Assembly (NCBI RefSeq): GCF_900100605.1
Contig: NZ_FNCN01000004.1
Coordinates: 186,001-250,000 of the forward strand
Origin: Sinosporangium album
Lineage (GTDB): Bacteria > Actinomycetota > Actinomycetes > Streptosporangiales > Streptosporangiaceae
Direction of reading: 5' to 3'
DNA: 64,000 nucleotides
The translations under genes were made by a program, and so were the position numbers. The notes under the pieces are model-generated. The model was given only the letters and a program-made list of their open reading frames with translations, did not search any database and was not told where the DNA came from. Each line of letters opens with the position of its first letter. The first letter of the stretch is position 1. Positions 37,743 to 46,407 of this stretch are shown piece after piece.

Positions 37743-38855
37743 ATGGGTGGTTTTGCGGTGCGTGGTGGCAGGGTCCTTGTGTCTTCACTCGCGCTGGGGT
37801 GCGCGCTCTCGATGGCTGCGACCGCCCACGCGTCATCAGTCATCGAGGTCGACCCTCCCGAACGTCTCTTCGAAGTCATAGGTGGCCGCATCACCGAGGC
37901 CAGCGGGCTGGCCCTGAGCGAAGACGGTGAGCGGTTCTACACCATCCCTGACGCGGGAGGGCCCGCCGAGGTGTACGTGTTTGGAAAGAAAGGTGAGACA
38001 ACTGCAATTCTCACCCTCCCGACGCGCGACCTGAACGAGGACTGGGAGGACATCGCCGTCGTCAAGGGCAAGGACGGCCGACGGCACATCTACCTGGCCG
38101 ATACCGGAGACGCGTGGTTTGTGCGGCGGGACAAGGGCATGCCCAACCGCACGGAATACCGGCTTCTGAAGTTTCCCGAGCCCGACCCGTCGGTGAAGGG
38201 CGAGACGCCGGTGACGGACGTGATCACCTACACGCTCGCGTACGCCGATGGCGGGTCGCACAATTCCGAGGCGGTAGCCGTACACCCTCGCACGGGTCAG
38301 GTCTTTTTCATCGCCAAGACGGAGAAGGCCGGTGCTCCCGTTCGAGCATGGAGCGCTCCAGCCACTCTTTCGCAAAACCGGACAAACACCCTGCGGCAGA
38401 TTCACGCCGACCTCCGCGTGCAGGGGGCGTCGGGCGCGTCCTTCTCCCCGACCGGCGACCGCCTGGTCGTGCGCAACGCCACCCACGCCTACGTGTGGTG
38501 GATCAAGAACAGCGACGTGGCCGCGTCGCTACGGGCCAAGCCGATCACGGTCGAGCTCCCCACGCAGCGGCAGGGCGAAGGGATCGCCTTCACCATCGAT
38601 GGACAGGCGCTGCTCGTCAACTCCGAGGGTTCACGCCAGGCGGTGTGGAAGGTGCCGCTGCCGAGCGAGGCAGGCGCGCGGGAGGACACCGACAAACAGG
38701 TCGGGGCGAGCCTGCCCCCCACCCTCGCCGAGCCCGCTCCGGGCACGGGCGACAACGATCTTCTGATGATCATCATCGCCCTGGTCGCAGGGACCGGCGG
38801 GCTCGGCCTGCTCACCTACCACCTCGTGCGGGCACGCCGTACGACGGTCAGCTGA
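37743..38855 (+). CDS. exported propeller-like protein with C-terminal membrane anchor
   Basis: Protein of 370 residues with a signal peptide at about 1-30 (VLVSSLALGCALSMAATAHA), a beta-propeller-like middle (ITEASGLALSEDGERFYTIPDAGG, HNSEAVAVHPRTGQVFFIAK, QGEGIAFTIDGQALLVNSEG) and a C-terminal TM helix (LLMIIIALVAGTGGLGLLTY) with a basic end. The function is not known. Its place inside the polysaccharide locus suggests an envelope role. ATG 37743 has no clear ribosome-binding site, so it may be leaderless. Confidence 0.7.
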   Translation: MGGFAVRGGRVLVSSLALGCALSMAATAHASSVIEVDPPERLFEVIGGRITEASGLALSEDGERFYTIPDAGGPAEVYVFGKKGETTAILTLPTRDLNEDWEDIAVVKGKDGRRHIYLADTGDAWFVRRDKGMPNRTEYRLLKFPEPDPSVKGETPVTDVITYTLAYADGGSHNSEAVAVHPRTGQVFFIAKTEKAGAPVRAWSAPATLSQNRTNTLRQIHADLRVQGASGASFSPTGDRLVVRNATHAYVWWIKNSDVAASLRAKPITVELPTQRQGEGIAFTIDGQALLVNSEGSRQAVWKVPLPSEAGAREDTDKQVGASLPPTLAEPAPGTGDNDLLMIIIALVAGTGGLGLLTYHLVRARRTTVS

Positions 38856-38907
38856 CGCGCTCGGCCGACGCGGACACCGCCGGCCGTCGTACGGCACGGC
38901 GGACCGC

Positions 38908-39825
38908 TCAGCGGTCCCGGTCGGTCCGGAGCCTCCCGGCGACCCGGCCCGCCAGCGTCGCCACGAAACCGATGTGCGGGTCGAGCATCACCCGCCTGCC
39001 GTGCGCCGCCGGCGTCGTGCCGGTGTTCCACCCGAACTCCGTGGTCAGCCCGTGCGCGTAGCCCGCGGCCAGAGTGGCCTCGCGCGTGGCCTCGCTCACC
39101 GCGTCGGACTGGCCGAACGGGTAGGCCACCGTCCGGATCGGTACGTCCAGTTCGCCTTCCAGCCGTTCGCGGGACAGACGCAGATCGGCGAGTTGGGCCT
39201 CGGGCGACTCCTGCGCCAGCGTCACGTGGCGCATTGTGTGCGACCCCACCGAGAAGCCGCGCCTGATCAGCTCGTGTGCGTCGTTCCAGTCGAGGAACAG
39301 GTCCTCGTCGCCGGGATGCCCCTCGGGCGCGAGGCGGTCGAGCAGATCGGCGAGGGCCTCCTCGCGGGCGTCGGCCGACATGACGCGCAGGACATCGGAG
39401 GCTTTGCCGTAACAGAGCCTGCCTGCCTGCCCCCGCGTGAAGAGCCGCATGCCGCGCCACTCGACGCGGTCGCGGGAGCTGCGGGCGAACGCCCAGCCCG
39501 CCACCTCCCACCACGCCCGGCTCTCCCGCGACAGCAGCCCGGGCACGAGGAAGAACGTTCCAGGCAGCCCCAGTTTCTCCAGCACGGGTACGGCGAGCCG
39601 CAGGTTGTCGTGGTAGCCGTCGTCCCAGCAGAGCGCCACCGCTCGCGGCGGCAGCGGCCTGCCTTCACGCAGCGCGTCAAGCGCCTGTTCCAGGGGGACC
39701 ACGTTGGCGTAGCGGCGGAGTTGCCGAAGCTGGCGTTCGAGCCCGGAGACCCCCGAGCCCGTCACCGGGAAGCACCATGTGGACTCGACGTTGTGCCATC
39801 CGAAGACCGTTAGCTGAGAGGGCAT
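38908..39825 (-). CDS. polysaccharide deacetylase (NodB fold)
   Basis: Metal-dependent deacetylase of 305 residues. The first motif ALCWDDGYHDN keeps both aspartates, GSHTMRHV gives the two zinc histidines, and YPFGQSD matches motif 3. No signal peptide is seen, so it may act on lipid-linked intermediates or be membrane-associated. ATG 39825 shares one base with the stop of the upstream FemAB-like gene. It probably removes acetyl groups from sugars of the exopolysaccharide. Confidence 0.87.
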   Translation of the reverse strand: MPSQLTVFGWHNVESTWCFPVTGSGVSGLERQLRQLRRYANVVPLEQALDALREGRPLPPRAVALCWDDGYHDNLRLAVPVLEKLGLPGTFFLVPGLLSRESRAWWEVAGWAFARSSRDRVEWRGMRLFTRGQAGRLCYGKASDVLRVMSADAREEALADLLDRLAPEGHPGDEDLFLDWNDAHELIRRGFSVGSHTMRHVTLAQESPEAQLADLRLSRERLEGELDVPIRTVAYPFGQSDAVSEATREATLAAGYAHGLTTEFGWNTGTTPAAHGRRVMLDPHIGFVATLAGRVAGRLRTDRDR

Positions 39826-40940
39826 CAGCGATCTGCTCCAAACCCGTACCGGCGAACCCTGTTGATGGAGTCACGTGTCTCGCGGGCGCGTCGGCGGAGC
39901 TCGGGGTGGCTCTTGACGAACGCGCGCGCCGCCCGGGGGGGAGCGTGCCAGGCCCGGTAGAGCGCGGAGCGCACCGACGGCCGTGACATCCAGCCCTCGG
40001 CCAGCGGGATGTGCGAGCTGGCGAAGAACTCCTTGTACGGCTCGCCGCCCTTGCCGAGGTCGATGGTGGTCAGGCCGTCGGCCGCAGCGGCCTGCGCGAA
40101 CCTTAGCAGCATGACCAGCCCAGGGGAGTACTGCCCGAAGGCGTCGGCGTCGTAGGAGCCGAACCACCGCTCGTAGACGGTCGCCGACCGCAGCCCGAAC
40201 TCCACCGCCACCGGTGTGTCGCCTGCGTAGAGGACACTCAGCAGCCCGCCGTACTCCCTACCGGTCTCCTCGAAGCTCTGCTCGAAGCTCTCCTCCACGA
40301 GCTGTTTCACCCACGGCCATGTGAACCGGTCGGAGGCGCCGGTGCGGCGGTAGTGGGCGGACTTCCACGTCATCATCAGGCGGAGCATGGCCGGGTCGCG
40401 CGAGCCGTACTCCAGCCGGAGTTCGCCGTGTTCGCGGCCGAGCTTGCGGTCCTTGCGCTCGACCGAACCGATCGCGGACTTCGTCAGCGCCCGGCGGGCG
40501 TCGCGGTAGGCGGCGTAGCCTTGGCCGAGGTCCATCACGGGGGACCCCACCCGGATCGCGTCCCTGCCGTCTTCGGGGATCTGCGCGGCCAGAAGATGGT
40601 CGAATTCGAACACCGACAGCGACGCTGCCTCTAGCATGTCGGCCGGTGACAGGCGCACGCCCGGGCGGTGCACGACCCCCTGGCAGTCCGACACCGACAG
40701 TCCGATGGCGCGGGCCACGCCCGAGCCGTGCCGTTCGAACGGGAGGAACCCCGCGATGCCCTGGTCGTCCTCGAAGACGGCGACCTCGCAGTGAGGCCGC
40801 ACCCGGGCGATCGCCAGCGCGAACCCCGGCGACAGGAACGGGCTGTCCAGGCCGTGGCCGGCCATGTGCCACGTCCGCCACAGGGCCAGGTCGTCGGGAC
40901 CGAGGTCACCGGGTTTGACTGATTCTGCTCGTGTGCCCAT
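39825..40940 (-). CDS. FemAB/CelD-type GNAT-fold protein
   Basis: Protein of 371 residues with the acyltransferase-6 arrangement seen in CelD/BcsL and FemAB proteins of polysaccharide loci: FEDDQGIAGFLPFERHGSG in the N-terminal half, and GGLLSVLYAGDTPVAVEFGLRS then FGSYDADAFGQYSPGLVML and IDLGKGGEPYKEFF in the C-terminal GNAT-like half. It may transfer an acyl or aminoacyl group to the glycan. ATG 40940 follows GAGGGG and begins a two-gene operon with the deacetylase. Confidence 0.78.
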   Translation of the reverse strand: MGTRAESVKPGDLGPDDLALWRTWHMAGHGLDSPFLSPGFALAIARVRPHCEVAVFEDDQGIAGFLPFERHGSGVARAIGLSVSDCQGVVHRPGVRLSPADMLEAASLSVFEFDHLLAAQIPEDGRDAIRVGSPVMDLGQGYAAYRDARRALTKSAIGSVERKDRKLGREHGELRLEYGSRDPAMLRLMMTWKSAHYRRTGASDRFTWPWVKQLVEESFEQSFEETGREYGGLLSVLYAGDTPVAVEFGLRSATVYERWFGSYDADAFGQYSPGLVMLLRFAQAAAADGLTTIDLGKGGEPYKEFFASSHIPLAEGWMSRPSVRSALYRAWHAPPRAARAFVKSHPELRRRARETRDSINRVRRYGFGADR

Positions 40941-40965
40941 GGCCCCTCGCCGGCTGTGTGGTTAA

Positions 40966-40989
40966 GCGCGTTGATGACCGATAACGCGC
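40966..40989. promoter_or_regulatory. inverted repeat in the divergent promoter region
   Basis: GCGCGTT and AACGCGC are perfect 7-bp arms around a 10-bp centre, 26 bp upstream of the FemAB-like gene and within the 256-bp divergent region that also serves the Wzz-like gene. This suits a dimeric regulator site; regulator unknown. Confidence 0.35.
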
Positions 40990-41196
40990 AAAATTAGCGT
41001 CCCGATGTTATACGTGATGATCTACAAATTGGGGCTAAACGCCAAGTACATCCCTTTTGGATCATCAGGAATCGGCAATGAAAGGGTATTCTGGGGTGGC
41101 CTTTGCCGCTCGCCGAGATCGTCGCCCAGTCAATGAGATCGTTTGGCCGGAGCCACGAATGCCAGAGCCACGGATGGAAGGGTTCCAGGGAACCTG

Positions 41197-42879
41197 ATGA
41201 GCACGACCCCTCGCGTGCAAGCCATGGAGATGGCCGACTATGCCTCTCTTCTGCGGCGCCGGTGGTGGGTGATGGTGGTGGGCGCGGCCCTCGGCGTCGC
41301 CGTCGCGGCACTTGCGGTGGTCACCCTGCCCGACGTCTACACTGGCAAGGCGACCGTTCTCGTCACCCCTGAAGACCCCGAGAGCCGTAACACCGAGATC
41401 AACCTCGACACCGAGTCGGGGCGTGTGCGCGGGGTCGAGGTGGTCAAGCGGGCGCAGGCGATCCTCGGCACCTCCGAGGGCTTCGAGACGCTGATCGAGC
41501 GGGTCACGGTGAGCGCGCCGCGCGACTCGTCGCTGCTGGCCATCTCCTACACGGCGGCCGATCCCACGCGTGCCCGCGACGGCGCCAACGCCTTCGCCAA
41601 CGCCTACCTCGCCCACCGCAAGGCGCGGGCCGAATCACGCCTGAAAAGGCAGGTGAACAGCCTCCAGAGCCAGGTCGACAAGCTCAAGGAGAGGCTTGAA
41701 AGGGCGCCCAAGGACGACCTTGACGAACGCAACCTGATCAACGGCGAGCTCCAGGCGTACTCCTCCAGACTCGCCGATGTCCGGATCGATGCCGCCGATG
41801 TGTCGGTGGGCGAGATGCTCACCCTGGCCGCGATGCCGAAGCAGTCGTCGTTCCCCGACCCGATGATGTTCCTGCCCGCCGGGTTGTTCGGCGGGATCCT
41901 GCTCGGCGCGGCCATCGCGCTCATGGTCGACCGGGCCGACAACCGGGTGCGTGCGGCCTCCGACGTGCGCCGGGTGCTCGGCGCGCCAATCCTGCTCAAC
42001 CTCCCGCGCAGCCGCAAAACGGCCGCGCTCGGCATCCAGTCGGCCCGCAGCCGCATCGGGCAGCGCTTCCACGAGTTGAGCCACGCGATCACCGCCCGGC
42101 TCGGCGACGGGCCCGGCAATCAGGTCATCCTGGTGACCGGTGCGAGTGAGGGCATGGGCTCGAACATCGTGGCCGTCAACATTGCCGCCGCGCTGGCCCG
42201 GACCGGCTCCGACGTCATGCTCGTCAACGCGGACCTGCGGTCGGAGGTGAGCAGCAGGCTGCTCGGGGTGGCCGAGCAGCAGGGCCTGTCGGAGGTGCTG
42301 CTCGGCACCTCCACGCTGTCGGAGGTGGAGACGCGGGCCGCGATGCCGCCCTCGTTGCGTGTGTTGTCGCGCGGGCACGAGACCGAGCTGGTGGTGGACA
42401 TGCTGCAAGGTGAGCGCATGTCGCGTCTCGTCGACTCGCTGCGCGACAGGTCACGCTATGTCGTGATCGAGGCGCCTTCGACCTCGGCAGGGGCCGACGC
42501 CCAAGCGCTCGCCCAGCTCGCGGACCTCGTCCTCATGGTGGTCGAAGTACCGAAGACCCGCTTCACCGACATCCGCGATGGCCTGCGGCAACTCGATCAG
42601 GTCGGCGCTGAACTGCCCGGCGCGGTGGTCATCCCGTCGCAGTCGGACGAGGGTCTGGCCGGCGCCGTACCGCCCTCGGTCATGACCTACGAGGGGAACG
42701 AACCGGGCGGTAAGAAGGCCGGCAAGCGCGGCAAGCCCGGAAAGAGGGACAGGGAGCTGATCGAGGACATCGTTGAGCGGGGCGCGGTCGGCTCCGACGA
42801 GGACGGCCTCAGCACCGCGACCTTCCCCGCCGTGCGGAACGGCGACCTGTCCATCATCAAAGACCACGTCAAACGCTGA
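41197..42879 (+). CDS. Wzz-type chain-length protein fused to a degenerate BY-kinase-like ATPase
   Basis: Membrane protein of 560 residues that should govern chain length or export of the polysaccharide. It has a Wzz domain with TM helices at about 24-46 and 230-250 and a coiled-coil stretch between (SRLKRQVNSLQSQVDKLKERL). A CpsD/Wzc-like P-loop domain follows. The P-loop reads GASEGMGSN instead of the canonical GxxxxGK[ST], the A' motif VNADLR has Asn for the first Asp, and Walker B has IEAP for IDTP. No tyrosine cluster is present at the C-terminus. It is probably catalytically dead. ATG 41197 follows AGGGAA. Confidence 0.85.
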   Translation: MSTTPRVQAMEMADYASLLRRRWWVMVVGAALGVAVAALAVVTLPDVYTGKATVLVTPEDPESRNTEINLDTESGRVRGVEVVKRAQAILGTSEGFETLIERVTVSAPRDSSLLAISYTAADPTRARDGANAFANAYLAHRKARAESRLKRQVNSLQSQVDKLKERLERAPKDDLDERNLINGELQAYSSRLADVRIDAADVSVGEMLTLAAMPKQSSFPDPMMFLPAGLFGGILLGAAIALMVDRADNRVRAASDVRRVLGAPILLNLPRSRKTAALGIQSARSRIGQRFHELSHAITARLGDGPGNQVILVTGASEGMGSNIVAVNIAAALARTGSDVMLVNADLRSEVSSRLLGVAEQQGLSEVLLGTSTLSEVETRAAMPPSLRVLSRGHETELVVDMLQGERMSRLVDSLRDRSRYVVIEAPSTSAGADAQALAQLADLVLMVVEVPKTRFTDIRDGLRQLDQVGAELPGAVVIPSQSDEGLAGAVPPSVMTYEGNEPGGKKAGKRGKPGKRDRELIEDIVERGAVGSDEDGLSTATFPAVRNGDLSIIKDHVKR

Positions 42880-42889
42880 CACCCAAGGC

Positions 42890-42923
42890 GAGGGCCCGGC
42901 GGACGAGCGTCCGCCGGGCCCTC
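42890..42923. terminator. strong terminator hairpin between convergent genes
   Basis: Perfect 15-bp arms (42890-42904, 42909-42923) around a GAGC loop, located 11 bp after the Wzz-like stop and 27 bp before the korB stop on the other strand. It closes the polysaccharide locus and also the kor operon. Confidence 0.88.
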
Positions 42924-42949
42924 GTGTTCTCGTGTCCTCGGCGCGGGGG

Positions 42950-43996
42950 CTAGCCGATGCGCCAGGTGTCTCCGGACATGAGCAGGTCCGACAGCGTGCC
43001 GGCGCCGCGCTCGCTCTTCGCGGCCTCGACCTGCACGGACATCTCATGGTCGTAGGACGGCCGCTCGACGCTGCGGAACACCCCGACCGGCACGTGCGCG
43101 AACCACGGCTCGTCGAGCCGGGACAGCGCGAACGCCACCGAAGGGTCGGGGTTGTGGGCGTCATGCACCACGATCTCGGACTCGTCCACGCCGTCCCGGT
43201 CGACCACCTCAAGGGAGCCGTCCGGTCGGCGGCGCACGGCCTTGACCGCCGAGACGATCGGCTGACCGTGCTCCAGCCGGAGCGTGATGTTGTCCCGGAC
43301 CTCCGGGTCCTTCAACGGCTCGAAGGCGTTGTCGTTGAAGATGTTGCAGTTCTGGTAGATCTCCACCAGCGAGGTGCCCCGGTGGGCGGCGGCCTCCCGC
43401 AGGACCGACTGCAGGTGCTTGCGGTCAGAGTCGATCGTGCGGGCGACGAAGGATGCCTCGGCGCCGATCGCCAGCGAGATCGGGTTGAACGGCTTGTCCA
43501 GAGACCCCATCGGCGTCGACTTGGTGATCTTGCCGACTTCGGAGGTCGGGGAGTACTGACCCTTGGTCAACCCGTAGATCCTGTTGTTGAACAGCAGGAT
43601 GTTGAGGTTGACGTTGCGGCGCAGCGCGTGGATCAGGTGGTTGCCACCGATCGACAGCGCGTCGCCGTCACCGGTGATCACCCAGACCGACAGGTCGGGC
43701 CTGGAGGCGGCGAGCCCCGTCGCGATGGCGGGGGCGCGCCCGTGGATCGAGTGGAAACCGTAGGTGTTGAGGTAGTACGGGAAGCGCGACGAGCACCCGA
43801 TGCCCGAGACGAACACGACGTTCTCCCGGCGCAGCCCCAACTCGGGCATGAAGCTCTGCACCGCGGCCAGGATCGCGTAGTCACCGCACCCCGGGCACCA
43901 ACGCACCTCCTGGTCGGACTTGTAGTCCTTCATGGTCTGCTTGGCGTCGGACTTGGGGACGAGGGCGAGGCCCTTGCCGTTGAGAGACTCAGTCAC
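42950..43996 (-). CDS. korB: 2-oxoacid:ferredoxin oxidoreductase subunit beta
   Basis: Thiamine-diphosphate subunit, 348 residues. It carries VRWCPGCGDYAIL at the N-terminus, the ThDP/Mg motif ITGDGDALSIGGNHLIHALRRN, and LFNNRIYGLTKGQYSPTSE. With KorA it oxidatively decarboxylates a 2-oxoacid, most likely 2-oxoglutarate, to the CoA ester and reduces ferredoxin. The start overlaps the korA stop region by 8 bp. This is the anaerobic-type counterpart of the dehydrogenase complex, used by many actinobacteria under aerobic conditions. Confidence 0.92.
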   Translation of the reverse strand: MTESLNGKGLALVPKSDAKQTMKDYKSDQEVRWCPGCGDYAILAAVQSFMPELGLRRENVVFVSGIGCSSRFPYYLNTYGFHSIHGRAPAIATGLAASRPDLSVWVITGDGDALSIGGNHLIHALRRNVNLNILLFNNRIYGLTKGQYSPTSEVGKITKSTPMGSLDKPFNPISLAIGAEASFVARTIDSDRKHLQSVLREAAAHRGTSLVEIYQNCNIFNDNAFEPLKDPEVRDNITLRLEHGQPIVSAVKAVRRRPDGSLEVVDRDGVDESEIVVHDAHNPDPSVAFALSRLDEPWFAHVPVGVFRSVERPSYDHEMSVQVEAAKSERGAGTLSDLLMSGDTWRIG

Positions 43997-45836
43997 TGTC
44001 GATCACGTCCTGGATCACGCCGGCCAGTTCCTCCGCCTTGAACGGCAGGCCGCGCACGCGGTTGTAGCTGATCACATCGACGAGGAAGCGCGCCCGCAGC
44101 AGCAGCGCGAGCTGGCCGAGGTTGATCTCGGGCAGCAGCACCTTGTCGTAGGCCCGCAGCACGTCGCCGGTGTTGGCGGGCAGCGGGTTGAGGTGGCGCA
44201 GGTGCGCTTGGGCGACCTTGCCGCCGGCCTTGCGCACACGCCGTACGGCTGCCGCGATCGGTCCGTAGGTCGACCCCCAGCCGAGCACCAGCACACGGGC
44301 CTCGCCGTCGGGGTCGTCGACCTCCAGGTCGGGCACGTCGATGCCGTCGACCTTCGCCTGGCGCAGCCGCACCATCAGGTCGTGGTTGTTGGGGTCGTAG
44401 GAGATGTTGCCCGACCCGTCGGCCTTCTCGATGCCGCCGATCCGGTGCTCGATGCCCGGCGTGCCGGGAACCGCCCACGGGCGGGCCAGGGTCTGCGGGT
44501 CGCGCTTGTAGGGGAGGAAGGTCGTGCCGTCCTCGCCGTTCGGCTCGGTGGCGAACTCGACGGAGATGTCGGGCAGCTCGTCGATCTCCGGCAGTCGCCA
44601 CGGCTCCGATCCGTTGGCCAGGTAGCCGTCGGAGAGCAGCATGACCGGCGTGCGGTACTTCAGCGCGATGCGCGCCGCCTCGATCGCCGCGTGGAAGCAG
44701 TCGCTCGGCGTGGACGGCGCCACGATCGGCACCGGGGACTCGCCATTGCGCCCGAACATCGCCATGAGCAGGTCGGTCTGCTCGGTCTTGGTCGGCATGC
44801 CGGTCGAGGGACCGGCCCGCTGCACGTCCACCAGGATCAGGGGCAGCTCGGTCATCACCGCGAGGCCGACCGTCTCCGCCTTGAGCGCCACGCCCGGGCC
44901 GCTCGTCGTGGTCACGCCGAGCGCTCCGCCGAAGGCGGCGCCGAGGGCCGCGCCGACTCCGGCGATCTCGTCCTCGGCCTGGAAGGTGCGAATGCCGAAC
45001 CGCTTGTGCTTGGACAGCTCGTGCAGGATGTCCGACGCCGGAGTGATCGGGTAGGACCCGAGGAACAGCGGCAGCTTCGACTGGACGGACGCCGCGATCA
45101 GGCCGTAGGCGAGGGCCTGGTTGCCCGCGATGTTGCGGTAGACGCCGGGGGTGAGCTTGGCCGGCTTGATCTCGTAGGAGACCGAGAACGCCTCGGTCGT
45201 CTCCCCGTAGTTCCAGCCCGCGTTGAAGGCCGCGACGTTGGCCTTGGCGATGTCCGGCTTCTTGGCGAACTTGCTCTCCAGGAACTTCACCGTCGCGTCG
45301 ACCGGCCGGTGGTAGAGCCAGGACAGCAGGCCGAGGGCGAACATGTTCTTCGCGCGCTCGGCGTCCTTCTTGGAGATGTCGAAGTTGTCCAGCGCCGTGA
45401 CCGTCAGCGAGGTCAGCGGCACCGGGTGGACCCGCCATTCGGCGAGCGTGTCGTCCTCCAGCGGATTGGTCGTGTAGCCGACCTTCTGCAGGTTGCGCTT
45501 GGTGAACTCATCGGTGTTGGCGATGATGTCGGCGCCGCGCGGCAGGTCGCCGAGGTTGGCCTTGAGCGCGGCGGGGTTCATCGCGACAAGGACGTTCGGA
45601 GCGTCACCGGGGGTGAGAATGTCGTGGTCGGCGAAGTGGAGCTGGAAGCTCGACACGCCCGGCAGGGTGCCTGCCGGGGCGCGGATCTCCGCGGGGAAGT
45701 TGGGGAGCGTGGAAAGGTCGTTGCCGAATGAGGCCGTCTCCGCGGTGAAACGGTCTCCAGTCAACTGCATGCCGTCGCCGGAGTCTCCGGCGAACCGGAT
45801 GATGACCCGGTCGAGTTGCTGAACCTGCTTTGTCAC
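43989..45836 (-). CDS. korA: 2-oxoacid:ferredoxin oxidoreductase subunit alpha
   Basis: Fused gamma-alpha subunit of 615 residues. The N-terminal gamma domain begins VIIRFAGDSGDGMQLTGDRF, and the alpha domain has GNQALAYGLIAASVQSKLPLFLGSYPITPASD, TTTSGPGVALKAE, and VDVQRAGPSTGMPTKTEQTD, which bind the oxoacid and CoA. GTG 45836 follows GAGGAGGA at a good distance; the longer frame to 45881 has no such signal. It is the first gene of the korAB operon and lies some 2.3 kb from the start of the second nuo cluster. Confidence 0.92.
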   Translation of the reverse strand: MTKQVQQLDRVIIRFAGDSGDGMQLTGDRFTAETASFGNDLSTLPNFPAEIRAPAGTLPGVSSFQLHFADHDILTPGDAPNVLVAMNPAALKANLGDLPRGADIIANTDEFTKRNLQKVGYTTNPLEDDTLAEWRVHPVPLTSLTVTALDNFDISKKDAERAKNMFALGLLSWLYHRPVDATVKFLESKFAKKPDIAKANVAAFNAGWNYGETTEAFSVSYEIKPAKLTPGVYRNIAGNQALAYGLIAASVQSKLPLFLGSYPITPASDILHELSKHKRFGIRTFQAEDEIAGVGAALGAAFGGALGVTTTSGPGVALKAETVGLAVMTELPLILVDVQRAGPSTGMPTKTEQTDLLMAMFGRNGESPVPIVAPSTPSDCFHAAIEAARIALKYRTPVMLLSDGYLANGSEPWRLPEIDELPDISVEFATEPNGEDGTTFLPYKRDPQTLARPWAVPGTPGIEHRIGGIEKADGSGNISYDPNNHDLMVRLRQAKVDGIDVPDLEVDDPDGEARVLVLGWGSTYGPIAAAVRRVRKAGGKVAQAHLRHLNPLPANTGDVLRAYDKVLLPEINLGQLALLLRARFLVDVISYNRVRGLPFKAEELAGVIQDVIDSD

Positions 45837-46407
45837 AGCTCGGTCCTCCTCGACGCGGTGAGGCGCCGATAATCGTGGCACGTTCTTGGTTCCATGCTAG
45901 GTCCCTTGGGGTTTCGCGCTTGTGGGGTCACATTCCAGTCGGCGTTGTCGCATGGTGCTTTCCATGCGATGCACGCTGTGAAGATCTCGCCGGGTGGCGG
46001 ACTGGATGGCAGCAGGGCGCCGATAAGCGGCGCGGGACGGATTGCGGCAGCACGGGCCGGGTGGGGACAGCCATCGGCGGACTGCGATCGGCGGGTGTCA
46101 GCGCTCGCTCACGACCGGAAGTGGTTAGCGCGACACAGTCCAGACGCGAGCCGGCACAGGTCAACGTGCAGACGGGCGAAGAGGACGGTAAGGGTCACCT
46201 GCCCAACTATATGTCCCCGTCGCGCGTGACTGAGCGGGGGTCACACCACCACCTCGCACCGCAGGTCACGCGGTGGTGGGCGGGCTGAAGCCTCTTCTGC
46301 CCGAAAAGTGCCACATGAATGGGCATACGATTTAGGCGCTTGTTGTCGGAATCGACGATCCCTGCCTTAGGTGTTACAGACCGTACCTGCCGCAGGGTTT
46401 CCGGGCC
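45837..46407. other. intergenic region upstream of korA
   Basis: About 570 bp with no convincing gene: open frames on both strands have poor codon character and no ribosome-binding sites. CCACCACC (46246-46253) and GGTGGTGG (46272-46279) could form a hairpin that ends the deacetylase transcript coming from the right. The korA promoter should lie in the left half. Confidence 0.45.

Noticed and set aside
45830-46288. Open frames between korA and the deacetylase gene
   Set aside because: Composition is not protein-like, there are no start signals, and they overlap the korA promoter region.
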